DNA of 64,000 nt from Diplonema japonicum (Eukaryota; Euglenozoa; Diplonemea; Diplonemida; Diplonemidae): assembly GCA_964019335.1 (NCBI GenBank), contig OZ025674.1, positions 248,001-312,000 of the forward strand, written 5' to 3'. Below are positions 31,210 to 41,200 of this stretch, piece after piece. A program made the position numbers and the translations under genes. The notes beneath the pieces were generated by a model. That model made no database searches and was not told where the DNA came from. It worked only from the letters and a program-made list of their open reading frames with translations. Every line of letters begins with the position of its first letter. Position 1 is the first letter of the stretch.

Positions 31210-31818
31210 ATGCCGCTGTTTCAAAAATTTGGGAAGGAATGCATCTCGAGTGCTAGCCAGACGAAGAGCAGCGAACAGAGAAAGATCCGACAGAAGATTT
31301 TGGACCAATACCCTATGCTGGAAGATCACTTGGAAGACTTCATCGCCCCGAAAGCAACGATCACCGCTGTGAAGTGCCAGGGCCACATTTCCCTTATCAC
31401 AGTGAAGGGTGAAATTTTCTTTTTCAGGGAAAGGGAAGGACCTTACTTTCCTACTCTGAGGCTTCTACACAAGTACCCAGACCTTCTCCCAGTTATGCAG
31501 GTGGACATGGGTGGGTGTAAATTCGTCATTGGTGGTGCGAACGTCATGTGCCCTGGTGTGACATCGGCAGGAGGCTCGATGGCCGAACTCCCTGAACGGG
31601 CACCTTGCCAAATTAAAATTGAGGGAAAGCAGCACGCAGTGGCTCTGGGTATGACAAGTCTTTCCACTGAAGAAATTAGGGAGGTATGGACATGGGGGAG
31701 ATTATTTAAAAGAAAAAAAAAAAAAAAAAAGAAAAAAAAACAGCAAAATAAGGGGTCGTGCATAACTAACTTGCACTACCTAGGAGATGGCCTGTGGCAC
31801 ATGCCTGTCTTGGAATGA
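31210..31818 (+). CDS. MCTS1: MCTS1/Tma20 translation re-initiation and recycling factor
   Basis: Exon 1 is 31210-31683, the A-rich intron 31684-31743 ends AACAG, and exon 2 is 31744-31818, giving 182 residues against 181 in human MCTS1. Conserved stretches in order are: FQKFGKECISS at the N-terminus, KCQGHISLITVKGEIFFFRE, REGPYFPTLRLLHKYPD, FVIGGANVMCPGVTSAGG (PUA domain), GKQHAVALGMT, and after the splice junction LHYLGDGLWHMPV. The protein pairs with DENR/Tma22 on the 40S subunit to recycle tRNA and promote re-initiation. The splice restores the end of the PUA domain precisely. Confidence 0.93.
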   Translation: MPLFQKFGKECISSASQTKSSEQRKIRQKILDQYPMLEDHLEDFIAPKATITAVKCQGHISLITVKGEIFFFREREGPYFPTLRLLHKYPDLLPVMQVDMGGCKFVIGGANVMCPGVTSAGGSMAELPERAPCQIKIEGKQHAVALGMTSLSTEEIREVWTWGRLFKRKKKKKKKKKQQNKGSCITNLHYLGDGLWHMPVLE

Positions 31819-32330
31819 GATTGCAATGGTTTTTGGCTTTTTTTCTTTTTTTTTTTTTTTTTTTTTAGTGTGTTTCCCCCCCTTTTTTTTTCTACTCTGA
31901 AGGGCGGCCCTCCATGAGGGGGTTTGTCCTGCACTTTGAGTTTTTCTTTTTCTAAAAGAAAGCCCGGCGGTACGATGTGAAAACACCAGGGAAGAGCGGT
32001 TGAATTTCTTTGTCAGGAAGAAAAGGGGACGAGACGAACCCGGACGTAGCCGCAGACTTCGTTGAGGGAGGGAACCCCTCGGCCTTGAACATCGCCTTTT
32101 ATATCAAAAGAAATGTCTTTTTTTTCTTTTTCTTTTTTTTTTTCTTCGTTCTAAATACCCCCCACCCCCCCCCTTTTTTTTCATTCATTCAAACCCTCAC
32201 ACACAAAAACACAAAAACCATTCGTTTCCTCTCAATCGTAACCATCGCGGGAAAGAAAAAAAAAATAAAGGCGGAAGGAGAGAAGGGAGGGGAGAGGGAG
32301 AAGGGAGGAAAAAGAAACAGAAGAAAAAAA
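31819..32330 (+). other. Spacer with an unassigned GC-rich stretch
   Basis: Between T-rich runs, 31908-32105 has gene-like composition and short open pieces (KARRYDVKTPGKSG then a stop; DVAADFVEGGNPSALNIAF in the same frame). I cannot join them by a sensible intron. It may be leader sequence, an RNA gene or a decayed exon. A purine-rich leader precedes the next ATG. Confidence 0.4.
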
Positions 32331-33497
32331 ATGTATAAATCAATCCGTAACCAGCGCCGGCAAGTTCTGTCGTTTTACGACAAAACGGTAGAGGAGTGCG
32401 CTTCCAAGAAGCCGCTACATGTCACCACAGAGTACATCGTGGATTTCTCGAAAAAGGTGGACCAAAGAAAACTGATCACGCTCAGCAGGTATCTGTACCG
32501 GGAGCTCCCCATACGGCTAGCAAGGACGATCCGAGATATGCAAGGCTTGCCTTACATTGTTGGGGTGAACCCGCACATTGAAAACATTTATGAAGAATAC
32601 TACCAAAGCTTCGAGATCCTGCGGCAGCAACAGGAACCGATTGACTTTGAAAAACACCTCAAGTACTGCGAAGTGGTTACAAAGCGGCTCAATGTACACG
32701 CGAATGTAATTTCGAATCTTTCAAAGGGTATCAAAGAGGTACGGCTCCTACCCGACTCGTCTAGGGTAGACTACACACATTTGGATAAATTTTTGGACAA
32801 GGCTTTGGTGGAACGAGTATCGAGAAGGGTTCTGTCCGAACTGTTGCTGGTTTTAAACAAAAAGGTTACAACCGGTGAGGAAAACTCAAAGAGATTCGGT
32901 GTCTTCACTCTAGTTAAGCCATCAGACATTATAGTAAACTGTATGAATCAAGTCGGATACCTTGCAGAAGAAATGTACGGGGTGTGTCCTGATTTCAATG
33001 TTACCGGTGATGTCGACGCAGAACTGCTTTGTGTTGCATCGCACTTAGAATACATCCTCTTCGAGCTTTGCAAGAACGCAGTTCGAGCAGTCGTTGAACG
33101 GCATATTAAAAACCCACCTTCAATAAGTCTTAAAATCTGTAAAGGTGACAAGATCACAATAATCATTTCCGATCGGGGGGGCGGTATGCCCGAGGAAGCA
33201 AAGGCTTGTTCCTATGGGTATTCCACCTCCCCTCCAACAGCCTCCTCAGATGAGGAGTATTCGGTAAAGTACTCTGCTTCTGATGCAACGCCTCCTACCC
33301 TTAAGTTCGCTGGGTTTGGGTTCGGGCTCCCCCTCTCTCGGGTCTACAGCACTTATTCAGGTGGGTCCTTAGTCTTCAATAGCCTTCCCGGGTACGGGAC
33401 AGATGTGTACCTCTCCATCCCTACCGCCTCTGACGCGCTGCAACAATGGGAAGAAGGCTCCAGAATCGGGACCTTTTACGGTCCATCGTTTTCTTAG
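32331..33497 (+). CDS. Mitochondrial PDK/BCKDK-type protein kinase
   Basis: Single exon, 388 residues, typical of the family. The start at 32331 follows a purine-rich leader and leaves a short basic N-terminus (MYKSIRNQRRQVLSFYDKT) that could serve for mitochondrial import. The N-terminal four-helix part includes RYLYRELPIRLARTIRDMQGLPY, characteristic of PDKs. The GHKL ATPase part has the N-box ELCKNAVRAVVE, the G1 box ISDRGGGMPEE, and the G2 box GFGFGLPLSRVYSTYSGG. All are intact, so ATP binding is expected. These kinases inactivate pyruvate or branched-chain keto-acid dehydrogenase by Ser phosphorylation despite a histidine-kinase fold. I cannot tell PDK from BCKDK by eye. Confidence 0.88.
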   Translation: MYKSIRNQRRQVLSFYDKTVEECASKKPLHVTTEYIVDFSKKVDQRKLITLSRYLYRELPIRLARTIRDMQGLPYIVGVNPHIENIYEEYYQSFEILRQQQEPIDFEKHLKYCEVVTKRLNVHANVISNLSKGIKEVRLLPDSSRVDYTHLDKFLDKALVERVSRRVLSELLLVLNKKVTTGEENSKRFGVFTLVKPSDIIVNCMNQVGYLAEEMYGVCPDFNVTGDVDAELLCVASHLEYILFELCKNAVRAVVERHIKNPPSISLKICKGDKITIIISDRGGGMPEEAKACSYGYSTSPPTASSDEEYSVKYSASDATPPTLKFAGFGFGLPLSRVYSTYSGGSLVFNSLPGYGTDVYLSIPTASDALQQWEEGSRIGTFYGPSFS

Positions 33498-33819
33498 TAT
33501 TTCTTTTTTTTTTTTTTTTTTTTTCCTGCGTGTGTTCCATTATATAATATTTTTTTGTTGTTTTTTACCCCCCTCCCCCCCCCCCCCCCCCTTATGTGAT
33601 ATTCTGCGTGGTGAACTACCTCCTTTTTCCCCCTTTTTTTTCTCCTTGCTGAATAGAAGCTTTGTATTTATCTTTCATGCACCGGGCGGGGAGGGAACAC
33701 CAGCTACAATATTTTTAAATAAAAGGAGAGAGGAAAGGGGGGGGGAAACGGAAGAACAACAAAAGAAAGAAGGGAAAAAAAAAAAGGAAAAAAAAGGTGC
33801 CCGCACACCCTCCTTAACA
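33498..33819 (+). other. Spacer and leader
   Basis: A T run, a C run near 33573-33592, then an A/G-rich leader before ATG 33820. No gene is seen. Confidence 0.6.
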
Positions 33820-35201
33820 ATGAACATCGAGATGGAAGACGTGCAGTCGGACGAGACATACACGTGCCAGAATGCGGAAGACGGGGTGGAAGGCCCCGAG
33901 CCTCCGAGGGTGGGGGACAAGGTAATAAGCTGTGTGGACACCACAGTGCCAAAGGGCACGGTGGGGACATTTCAAGGAGTAACAAAGCTCGCTGGGCAGG
34001 TCCTGTGGGAGGTTAAATTCCCAGGCAGGTCCGCGTGGATGGGTGACCCAAAGGACGTGAAACGAGTCGCATCACTGGCGACCGCACCAGAAGCAAAAGA
34101 ACCGACCGATTTATACGGGAAATGCTGCTACTGGTTCAGCTTCCCAATGATCGGGAACTCATACCTAATCTTCAATCGGAGGTGCATGGCGGGGCCGGAC
34201 AGCAACACGTGCTCCGTCTCATATGTACTTTTAATTCTTTTTTCCGTGCTCTTCATCCTGCAAGCAACAGTGGCTGAAGCGGTATTGTGCATCATAGGAG
34301 CTTCAATAGCAGCGATTCTACTTACGATAACGGGAGCAACAGACCCTGGGGTTGTGGTAAGAGGGCAAGGGTCAGCGGAGGGGGTTTGGTGTTCTACATG
34401 TTGCCACCGCCGGCCGCCGAGAGCGTCGCACTGTTTGTACTGCAACAATTGTGTGATGAGGTTTGACCACCACTGCCCTTGGACAGGAACGTGTATCGGG
34501 CTTCGAAACTACAAATATTTTTTCATGTTCATCAGCTCGATATTCTTGCTCACTCTCTGCGGCATTGTGTCGTCTGTCATGAAGCTTGCTTCCTACACTC
34601 CTGACGAAGAGCCTTCTCAAGGCGATGACTCGTCGAACTCAACTTCTGGGATTACAACGTCCTTTTCATCTGCACTGTCGCATATGCCGCTGACGGCAGT
34701 GCTCGTGGCGGGGTTTGTGTTTATATTTCTCCCGGTCACTTTGTTGCTCTGCTTTCACATTTTTCTGATTTCTATAAACCAAACGACGGTGGAGTACCTG
34801 CGGAAAAAGCATCAGAACGGCAATCCGTTCGACACCGGATGCGGGGGGAACACTGCTAGTATTTTGTGCAGTGCACTGCCAAACAGTAAGGTAATAGAGA
34901 AGAGAAAAAAAAAAGGGGGAACCACAAACAAAAAAAAAAAAAAAACAAAACAAAAAAAATTAAAAGGTCACCACCTCCAGTTCTGTGTTCGGATTCCGGT
35001 ACAGCAGCTTCACGAAGGAAGGTACGTAGGGGAAGAAAGGGGAAAAAAAAAAAAAAAAAAAAATACCCGATAGATGATTTCGAAGGGAACAACGACCCTG
35101 TCCTTGCAGAGGACGAGATGGCGAACCACGTCAATTGTTACACTGAAGACGACGGGGAGGAAGATTTTATCGACTCTGACGAAGAGGACGGGCATGCGTA
35201 G
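33820..35201 (+). CDS. DHHC-type protein S-palmitoyltransferase with N-terminal SH3-like extension
   Basis: Exons 33820-34890, 34967-35021 and 35074-35201 give 417 residues. The acceptor at 34966 (TTAAAAG after an A run) is preferred over CCTCCAG at 34980 because only it keeps the frame into the acidic tail. The zinc/catalytic domain reads CSTCCHRRPPRASHC, then CNNCV and FDHHCPWTGTCIGLRNY; the catalytic DHHC is residues 216-219. Four membrane helices flank it (two near 130-172, two near 232-320). Residues about 30-83 (VGDKVISCVD, KGTVGTFQG, LWEVKFPG) look like a small SH3-like beta barrel. The C-terminus is Asp/Glu-rich. The enzyme palmitoylates cysteines on membrane-associated proteins. Confidence 0.85.
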
Positions 35202-35463
35202 TGTTTTCCCTCGAGGATCTCGAGTTAAAGCCTATCCCCTTTTCTTGGTGGACAATGTAAGAACGACTGGTATTAGAAACTGCTGAAAAGCGAGATTTTC
35301 TTGTATTTTTTTTTTCTTGTTTTTGTTTTTGTTTCCAAGAATTTTAGCTTAAAAATGGTAAGGAATGAAGTGTGTAGTAGAAAAGGGATGAACGGCTCGC
35401 ACTTATCCGGTTTTTTGCTTACTTGTTTTGTTTTGTTTTCTTTCTTTTATTTTATTTTATTTA

Positions 35464-35507
<44 letters not shown>

Positions 35508-36302
35508 CTTGTTGGTGGGTCGCGGCCCCCCATCATAAAAAAAAAATGAATTTTCTTTTATCAGATAATAATAATACGGCCTATGTCACTGACGTGATGG
35601 AAAAAAAAAAAAAATCCCAAAATTCAGCCAATTCCCTTCCCAAAAAAAAAAAAAAAACCCCACCATCAGATCCTTTCAGCATTATCGTTGAGAAATTGCA
35701 TTTTCTTTTTCTCCGTGAAATTTTATCTGGTGGGGAAACATGGCCACACCCGAACCCCAGAAGAAGAAGAATAAAAGAAAAAAAAAACACCTGCCGCTTT
35801 TTTTTTTTTTTTTTCCTTTTTTAAGGTGGTGGGGATAACATGAAAATATAAGAAAAACATCAGATGTGTTGTTCGCTGTTGACCTACTCGTCGGTCATCA
35901 CCGGTAGCACCCGAGTGGAAGAACGTAACGCAGATGCTCAGGGTGACGAACAGGCAGCAAACTGCACGAGCGCAGAATCTTGAACCCCCGGGACGCCCCG
36001 GCTGGGGTTGAGCTGTACACCGCACGCATTAAGGACACGACGCGGAACGCAGAAGAAGCTACAACTCGGCCGCGGTGCGCCCCCTGTAATCAAGTAGACA
36101 GTTCTTGTGCAGGGCGCCGCCAACACCGGCCTCCTTTAACTCATATTTTTTTTTCTTTTGGCATCCACCAACATTGGTGACATCCGTCGTAAAATAAAAA
36201 TAAAAAAGGGCTTAGAACCTGCTTTGCGTTTTTCTCTCCCCCACCCCCATTCTTTTTTTTTTTTTTCCCCCTGCCCCCCTTTCCCATTCCCGTATGGTTT
36301 TC

Positions 36303-36333
<31 letters not shown>

Positions 36334-36393
36334 TCATTTTTGTTCTTCCTTCTACAAACGCAATACAGGAGGGAGGGGGGAGGGACGAGAGAG
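35202..36393 (+). other. Spacer containing dispersed repeat copy 2
   Basis: Homopolymer-rich DNA. The repeat at 35825-36115 is listed separately. CTACAAACGCAATACAG at 36352-36368 is a probable trans-splice acceptor for the next gene. Confidence 0.6.
35825..36115. repeat. Dispersed repeat, copy 2 (longer)
   Basis: Shares its ends and several internal blocks with 5396-5600 (CATCACCGGTAGC, GATGCTCAGGGTGACGAAC, CGCACGCATTAAGGACACG, GCGCCCCCTGTAATCAAG). Extra internal segments include a GC-rich possible hairpin, CCCCGGGACGCCCCGGCTGG, near 35985-36005. The copy follows a T run, as copy 1 does. No open frame is shared. Confidence 0.7.
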
Positions 36394-38070
36394 ATGCTTA
36401 CCGGAGACTTAGAAGCGATTTCGAAGGAGCTCGGGGAAGATTCCAGAACGGTAACAGACCTTGGAATACTCCTACGCAAACTGGGGATATACTTGAAGGA
36501 GGACCTGCTCCGCCACGTCTTCGGGGTTTTCGGTGGAAATGGAAACGGGAACGTAACTCGAGGAGCCCTACGGGACATGGGCGAGAAGTACCCAACACTA
36601 GTCACAGCAATGGGGTCACGATGCCGCAGCCTCGAGGAGGACCGCAGGCAAACCAACGACATCGAGGACATCAAACAGCAAATTGCAGCGATAGAAAATG
36701 AAATACAAGATATCACAAAAGCAACAGACCGACTGGGCCACCTGAAGCTTACCGCAGAATCCAGCGTCCTGGACTGTGAAATGGATATCGATAGCTACAA
36801 AGTGGAAACCAACGATCTTCAAAAAAACATAGAGGAAGCCCTCCAGGAAAGCGACAACGCTCGACAAGCAGCACAGTCAACAAGACAGAAAATAGACACA
36901 TTGTGGAGTCGAGAGGCGTCATACCGACATGCGCTTGACTGTTGCAGTCGAAAGCTTGAGAAGATGAAGCTTGTCGGAGTAAGAAAAGCACAGAACATGA
37001 GGGAGACCGATTCGCATATCGATGCGTTGGAGCAACAGCTGGACGAGGCGCGTGTTCGACGGGATAGGCAGGACAATGAACTGTTTGAGGTTCGAAGCAA
37101 AATCGAGGAGCTATCTGTCGAAAACGAGCAAAAGACAGCAGATCTCGAAGAGACCCTACGGGAGATAGAAGAACAAGCCACCATGCTCGGCGAGGCAGAG
37201 AAACTTGTTGAGAAAACAGCAAACAAATACAAAGACACCACCAAACTTGTTCCTAAAAACACCGCGAAAACCGAGCGTCAAGTACAAACCCGCGACGCCA
37301 GCAAGGAAATGCTCCGGTCGACGGAGGAGAAGCTTCGGAAACACGCGGACGACATTAAAGCTCTTGAAGCGAACGTTCGTGAGAAGAATCGTTTGGTTGT
37401 GACATTAGAGGGGAAAAACAGTGAATGGAGGTTGCTCCAGAAGCACGAGGCGGACGAGGAGCTGGTCCATCTGGAAACAGAACTCCACCTCAGAATAGAA
37501 AGGGAGAAAATGGAGTCTGAGGAACGTCAGCTCCGCACCGCGGCAGACAGCTTGGCGTCGAAAACACGGCCGAGTTTGCAAATTGCGTCTCCAACTTGCT
37601 CGCCGGCGCCATCGCCGTTGCGAAGCACGCCGCCTACTGCCCATCCCAGCCTTTCGAAATGTTACTCTCCACCCCGTCCTTTGGAATCTGAAAGACTTAC
37701 TTTTGCGGATTGCAATTACGATATAACCAGTTTAGCACGGCCCATCTCCTTGCCAGTGTTTGACAATAAGCCGCATTCCCCGCGGAAGCCGAGCCTCAGC
37801 CCACCCAGAACCTCCCCTTCGAAGCCCCGTAAACGGCGAGCACCCGCGCCTGTCATCCCGCCTGTGGTGTACGGGCGGTCGAAGTACTCCATCGCCATGC
37901 AGGAGAGAAAAGACCACCGCGAGGCCCAACGACAGATACAAGAAGAAGCGGCTAAACAAGAGAAAGCACTTACGCGGAAAAAACGCGGATCGTCAAGACC
38001 GAAACTGATAGACCCGCCTTGCTACCTTGACAAGGCACAGGGCCCGAAGGTCATTCCTATTACGTTATGA
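36394..38070 (+). CDS. Coiled-coil protein, unknown function
   Basis: Start ATG 36394 lies 26 nt after the acceptor AATACAG. Single exon, 558 residues. The first 80 residues are globular with an EF-hand-like pair (GGNGNGNVTRGALRD). Residues about 90-390 form one long heptad coiled coil rich in Glu, Lys, Arg and Leu. Residues 395-510 are Ser/Pro-rich with basic patches (SPRKPSLSPPRTSPSKPRKR). The architecture suggests a cytoskeletal or flagellar structural protein; this is inference from composition. I do not recognise a family. Confidence 0.65.
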   Translation: MLTGDLEAISKELGEDSRTVTDLGILLRKLGIYLKEDLLRHVFGVFGGNGNGNVTRGALRDMGEKYPTLVTAMGSRCRSLEEDRRQTNDIEDIKQQIAAIENEIQDITKATDRLGHLKLTAESSVLDCEMDIDSYKVETNDLQKNIEEALQESDNARQAAQSTRQKIDTLWSREASYRHALDCCSRKLEKMKLVGVRKAQNMRETDSHIDALEQQLDEARVRRDRQDNELFEVRSKIEELSVENEQKTADLEETLREIEEQATMLGEAEKLVEKTANKYKDTTKLVPKNTAKTERQVQTRDASKEMLRSTEEKLRKHADDIKALEANVREKNRLVVTLEGKNSEWRLLQKHEADEELVHLETELHLRIEREKMESEERQLRTAADSLASKTRPSLQIASPTCSPAPSPLRSTPPTAHPSLSKCYSPPRPLESERLTFADCNYDITSLARPISLPVFDNKPHSPRKPSLSPPRTSPSKPRKRRAPAPVIPPVVYGRSKYSIAMQERKDHREAQRQIQEEAAKQEKALTRKKRGSSRPKLIDPPCYLDKAQGPKVIPITL

Positions 38071-38232
38071 TTTTATTTTATTTTTCCATGTATAGTTTCG
38101 TTTCTGTTTTGCACTTTTTTTTTTTTTTTTTTTTTTTGTACAGCTCTTGTTGTAACATTAGACCTTGTCATTATTATTAGTTTCCCTGTTCTGATATAAC
38201 AACGGCCAAGCAGGAGGGAGGGGAGGGGGGAA

Positions 38233-41200
38233 ATGAACGAATGGGAAATCGATGACCGAACGGGGCTCTGTGTGTACAAAGGTGATGGGAGCGTGATCAA
38301 GGACGTTGGGGATAAAATGAGCGGACTGGGGAAGATACTGCGGCAGCTCGGGCTGCTAATACCCGGTTTGGAAACCGAGAGCAGGGTAAAACATTTACTC
38401 CACAAAATGAGGGTCCTCGGCAGCAGCGAGAGCCTTTACGAAGAGCAGGAACGACCGAAAGAAACTCTACCAGATCTGAAAGCCTGCCTGTATATGTGGG
38501 AGGACTTTTACTCAGACCTCCGCTATGTCACGTCGGAGCAGATTAACATAGCGACAACCGACTGCATGATATTCCTGAAGGAAAACAAAGATGCCATCCT
38601 GGAGCAGTTAAACATCCCTTCTACGGTTCAGAACGTAGAAGCAGGGATAGCGTCTATATTTCTCTTCACGTACCAGCTGCTCGAACCGGTGATCTGGTGC
38701 ATCCTCGACCACGGGACGTGGTCCGTCATGCCGGAGATGCACTTCATCGAAAAGCACTACGACATCTGGATGACCCGCAACGGGAGCAGCATCATTTCTC
38801 TAACCAACGCCACCATCGATTTCGAGACCGAAACATGGAAAGGGAAAGCCGGTGTCATGAAGCCCGTGAAGCGAGTTACAACACAAGACACCGGGATGAA
38901 GTACAAGCAATGTGTATGGTGGGCTGCCGGGTCCATCCGACGGACTACATCTGCAGCGCTAGTACAGGGTGTTTGGAAGGCAAATGTGACATCTATGACC
39001 GAAGCCTGGCTCCAAGCCCCCGATCCCATTAACAACATCCTCGAAGGGCTCTGGACGAGCCAGAGCACACCTTGGGAAATCACCAGCGAAATCCAAGAAT
39101 GGCTGATAAACCCGTTCGAGGGCGGCGGTGATGATGAACAAGGACGCGAACCGGAGCTGACCCCTCTCTCTTCCCCGCGGTTCGCAAGGCGGTCGTCCTC
39201 CCGACACGAAGGCAGCATTTTATGGAACATGCGTTCCGATCTCCCTCCTGAACCGAACCTCAGCTTCCGTAAGGGCAGCCCAACTGCGGCCCACGAACTG
39301 TCATACCTCCAGACCTCGTACGCAAAGAATAAACACAAGAATCGGTTCCCGCCTTTGGTGGTGGTTTTAAAGGCGTTTTACGAGGACGATTTCCCGCTCA
39401 TACGCTCCGCGATACAAGGCTTCGAAGTGGTTCGCACCCACAACGTAACATACTACGTTAACTTCGAAAAGAAGATCATGGTGCAGGAGAGCGCCAGCGA
39501 AGCGATCGTATACGTCTTGGCAGGGAGGCTGTGCTGCCCGCTGAAGGTAGACGTGCCGTTAGAGGCGTCGCAAACGAAAACTGGCAGACAGTGCTTGGAA
39601 GTGGTCCGCACAATGCTGCAATGGGTACCACGAGAAGAGGCATCTGGAATGTGCACGATACCCTCCGGATGGGTAGACAGACCGCTCATGTCGATCATGA
39701 GAAAGGGGAACATTGCGGTGTCATCGGAACTGCTTTTGATGAGGAAGAGTGAGGTGGGCAACATCTCAACAGACATGACGAACATCGAGATCTTGGGGAA
39801 CATGCACAACGTGGCGCAGCTGACGCGCAACGTTCGGGAAGGCAAGATGATTGTTGGGAACATGATTCTGGAGATCGCCGTAGACTTCTCAGAAGCCCTC
39901 GAAAGCCAGGATGTGATCGGCAGTGTGCTGAAAGAGATCTGTGAAGCTGACATCGCGTCAGCACGCTTGCGCCAGCTCCTCGGCGACTGCCTCGACACTC
40001 GTATCATAACCGCGTTGACGTCCGCCATCAACGGCGAGCAGCACATCGCACTTAACTACTCCGACCCCAAGAGCTCCTCACGGAAGTTTCGTATCGATAA
40101 GCAAAAAAACGAAAAGTCCGGTATTTCGGAGCTCATCCCCATCATCGCCTCCTACACACCCCCAGAGGAATGCTCGCAGCCGTCACTCTTCGGCGTTTCT
40201 GTAGAGGATCTGCAAACACCCCACCTGTCAAACGTTCTCATCACAAAGGTCGACCACGATTCTAGCAGCGAACGTGTTGGCATCCGACGCGGCACAATTC
40301 TATCAAAGGTCAACACCATCGCCACAACTAGTGTCGCCCACGCTTCTCGGTGCCTTCGCGAGACTGAGGATATGGTCTTCCTCTCCGTCACCATTATGAA
40401 CCCGGGCAGTGACTATGTGATTTGGGAAATCCGCTCCTCACGCGGGGTATCAAAAGTTGTTTATGAGTCGGCAATCATCGAAAGGGCGTACCAAGTAGCG
40501 CCAACGAAGCCCTTCCGTGTAGACGCTGCACTGAAAAGCGTCTGCGTGGTTCTGAACCCACAGCAAGACGAGTACTACAGCAAGGAACATGTTCCGAAGG
40601 ATCTGTTGGAGACGCTCTCGCTTGAATTTTCGTCGGACGATCAAGTCAAATGGCTTCAAGGGGGACTCCCATCCAAACCCGTGGGGACCATTGTGGGTTG
40701 CTTCAAAAGCTGTATTCAGCTGCAAAGAAAGCCTGCAATGAGGGACGGGAACTCGCACCTCAATCGACTGGGACCTGCCGATGCCACTGGACAGGCAGAG
40801 TTGGGAAAGCTTGCAGAACTCGACCTCACGCACCAAGAATGCCTGGCCAACTTTGAAAAGATCATGCAATACCCTCCTGAAGACCTCGTGGAGGCACGAC
40901 GCGAATTCACAAAAATGCAAAAGCAAGACGATCGCCAACGGTCGGCTGTACTGTTATTAGAAGCGTTCTTCCGATGCACAAAAGCAAAACAGATCGGCAA
41001 AAGCGCGCGACTGAGGGCGTTGTACAACTTTGAACGGTGGTACAAACTGTCGGGCTTAAAGGTGGATCACGGGGTGCTGTACTACTGTGTGTCGCTGGAT
41101 ATCAACAACAGGCTTGTGGTGGTGCACCACTCAGCCGTGCATGTCAAGGACCTCATTGAATACGACTTTATTAAAGGCACGAGGAGGCGGTTTGTGAACA

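Noticed and set aside
34967-35286. Alternative DHHC gene end using CCTCCAG (34980) and a Thr/Arg-rich frame to 35286
   Set aside because: It is possible by splice sites, but the chosen acceptor after the A run gives a coherent acidic tail and matches the A-rich intron habit.
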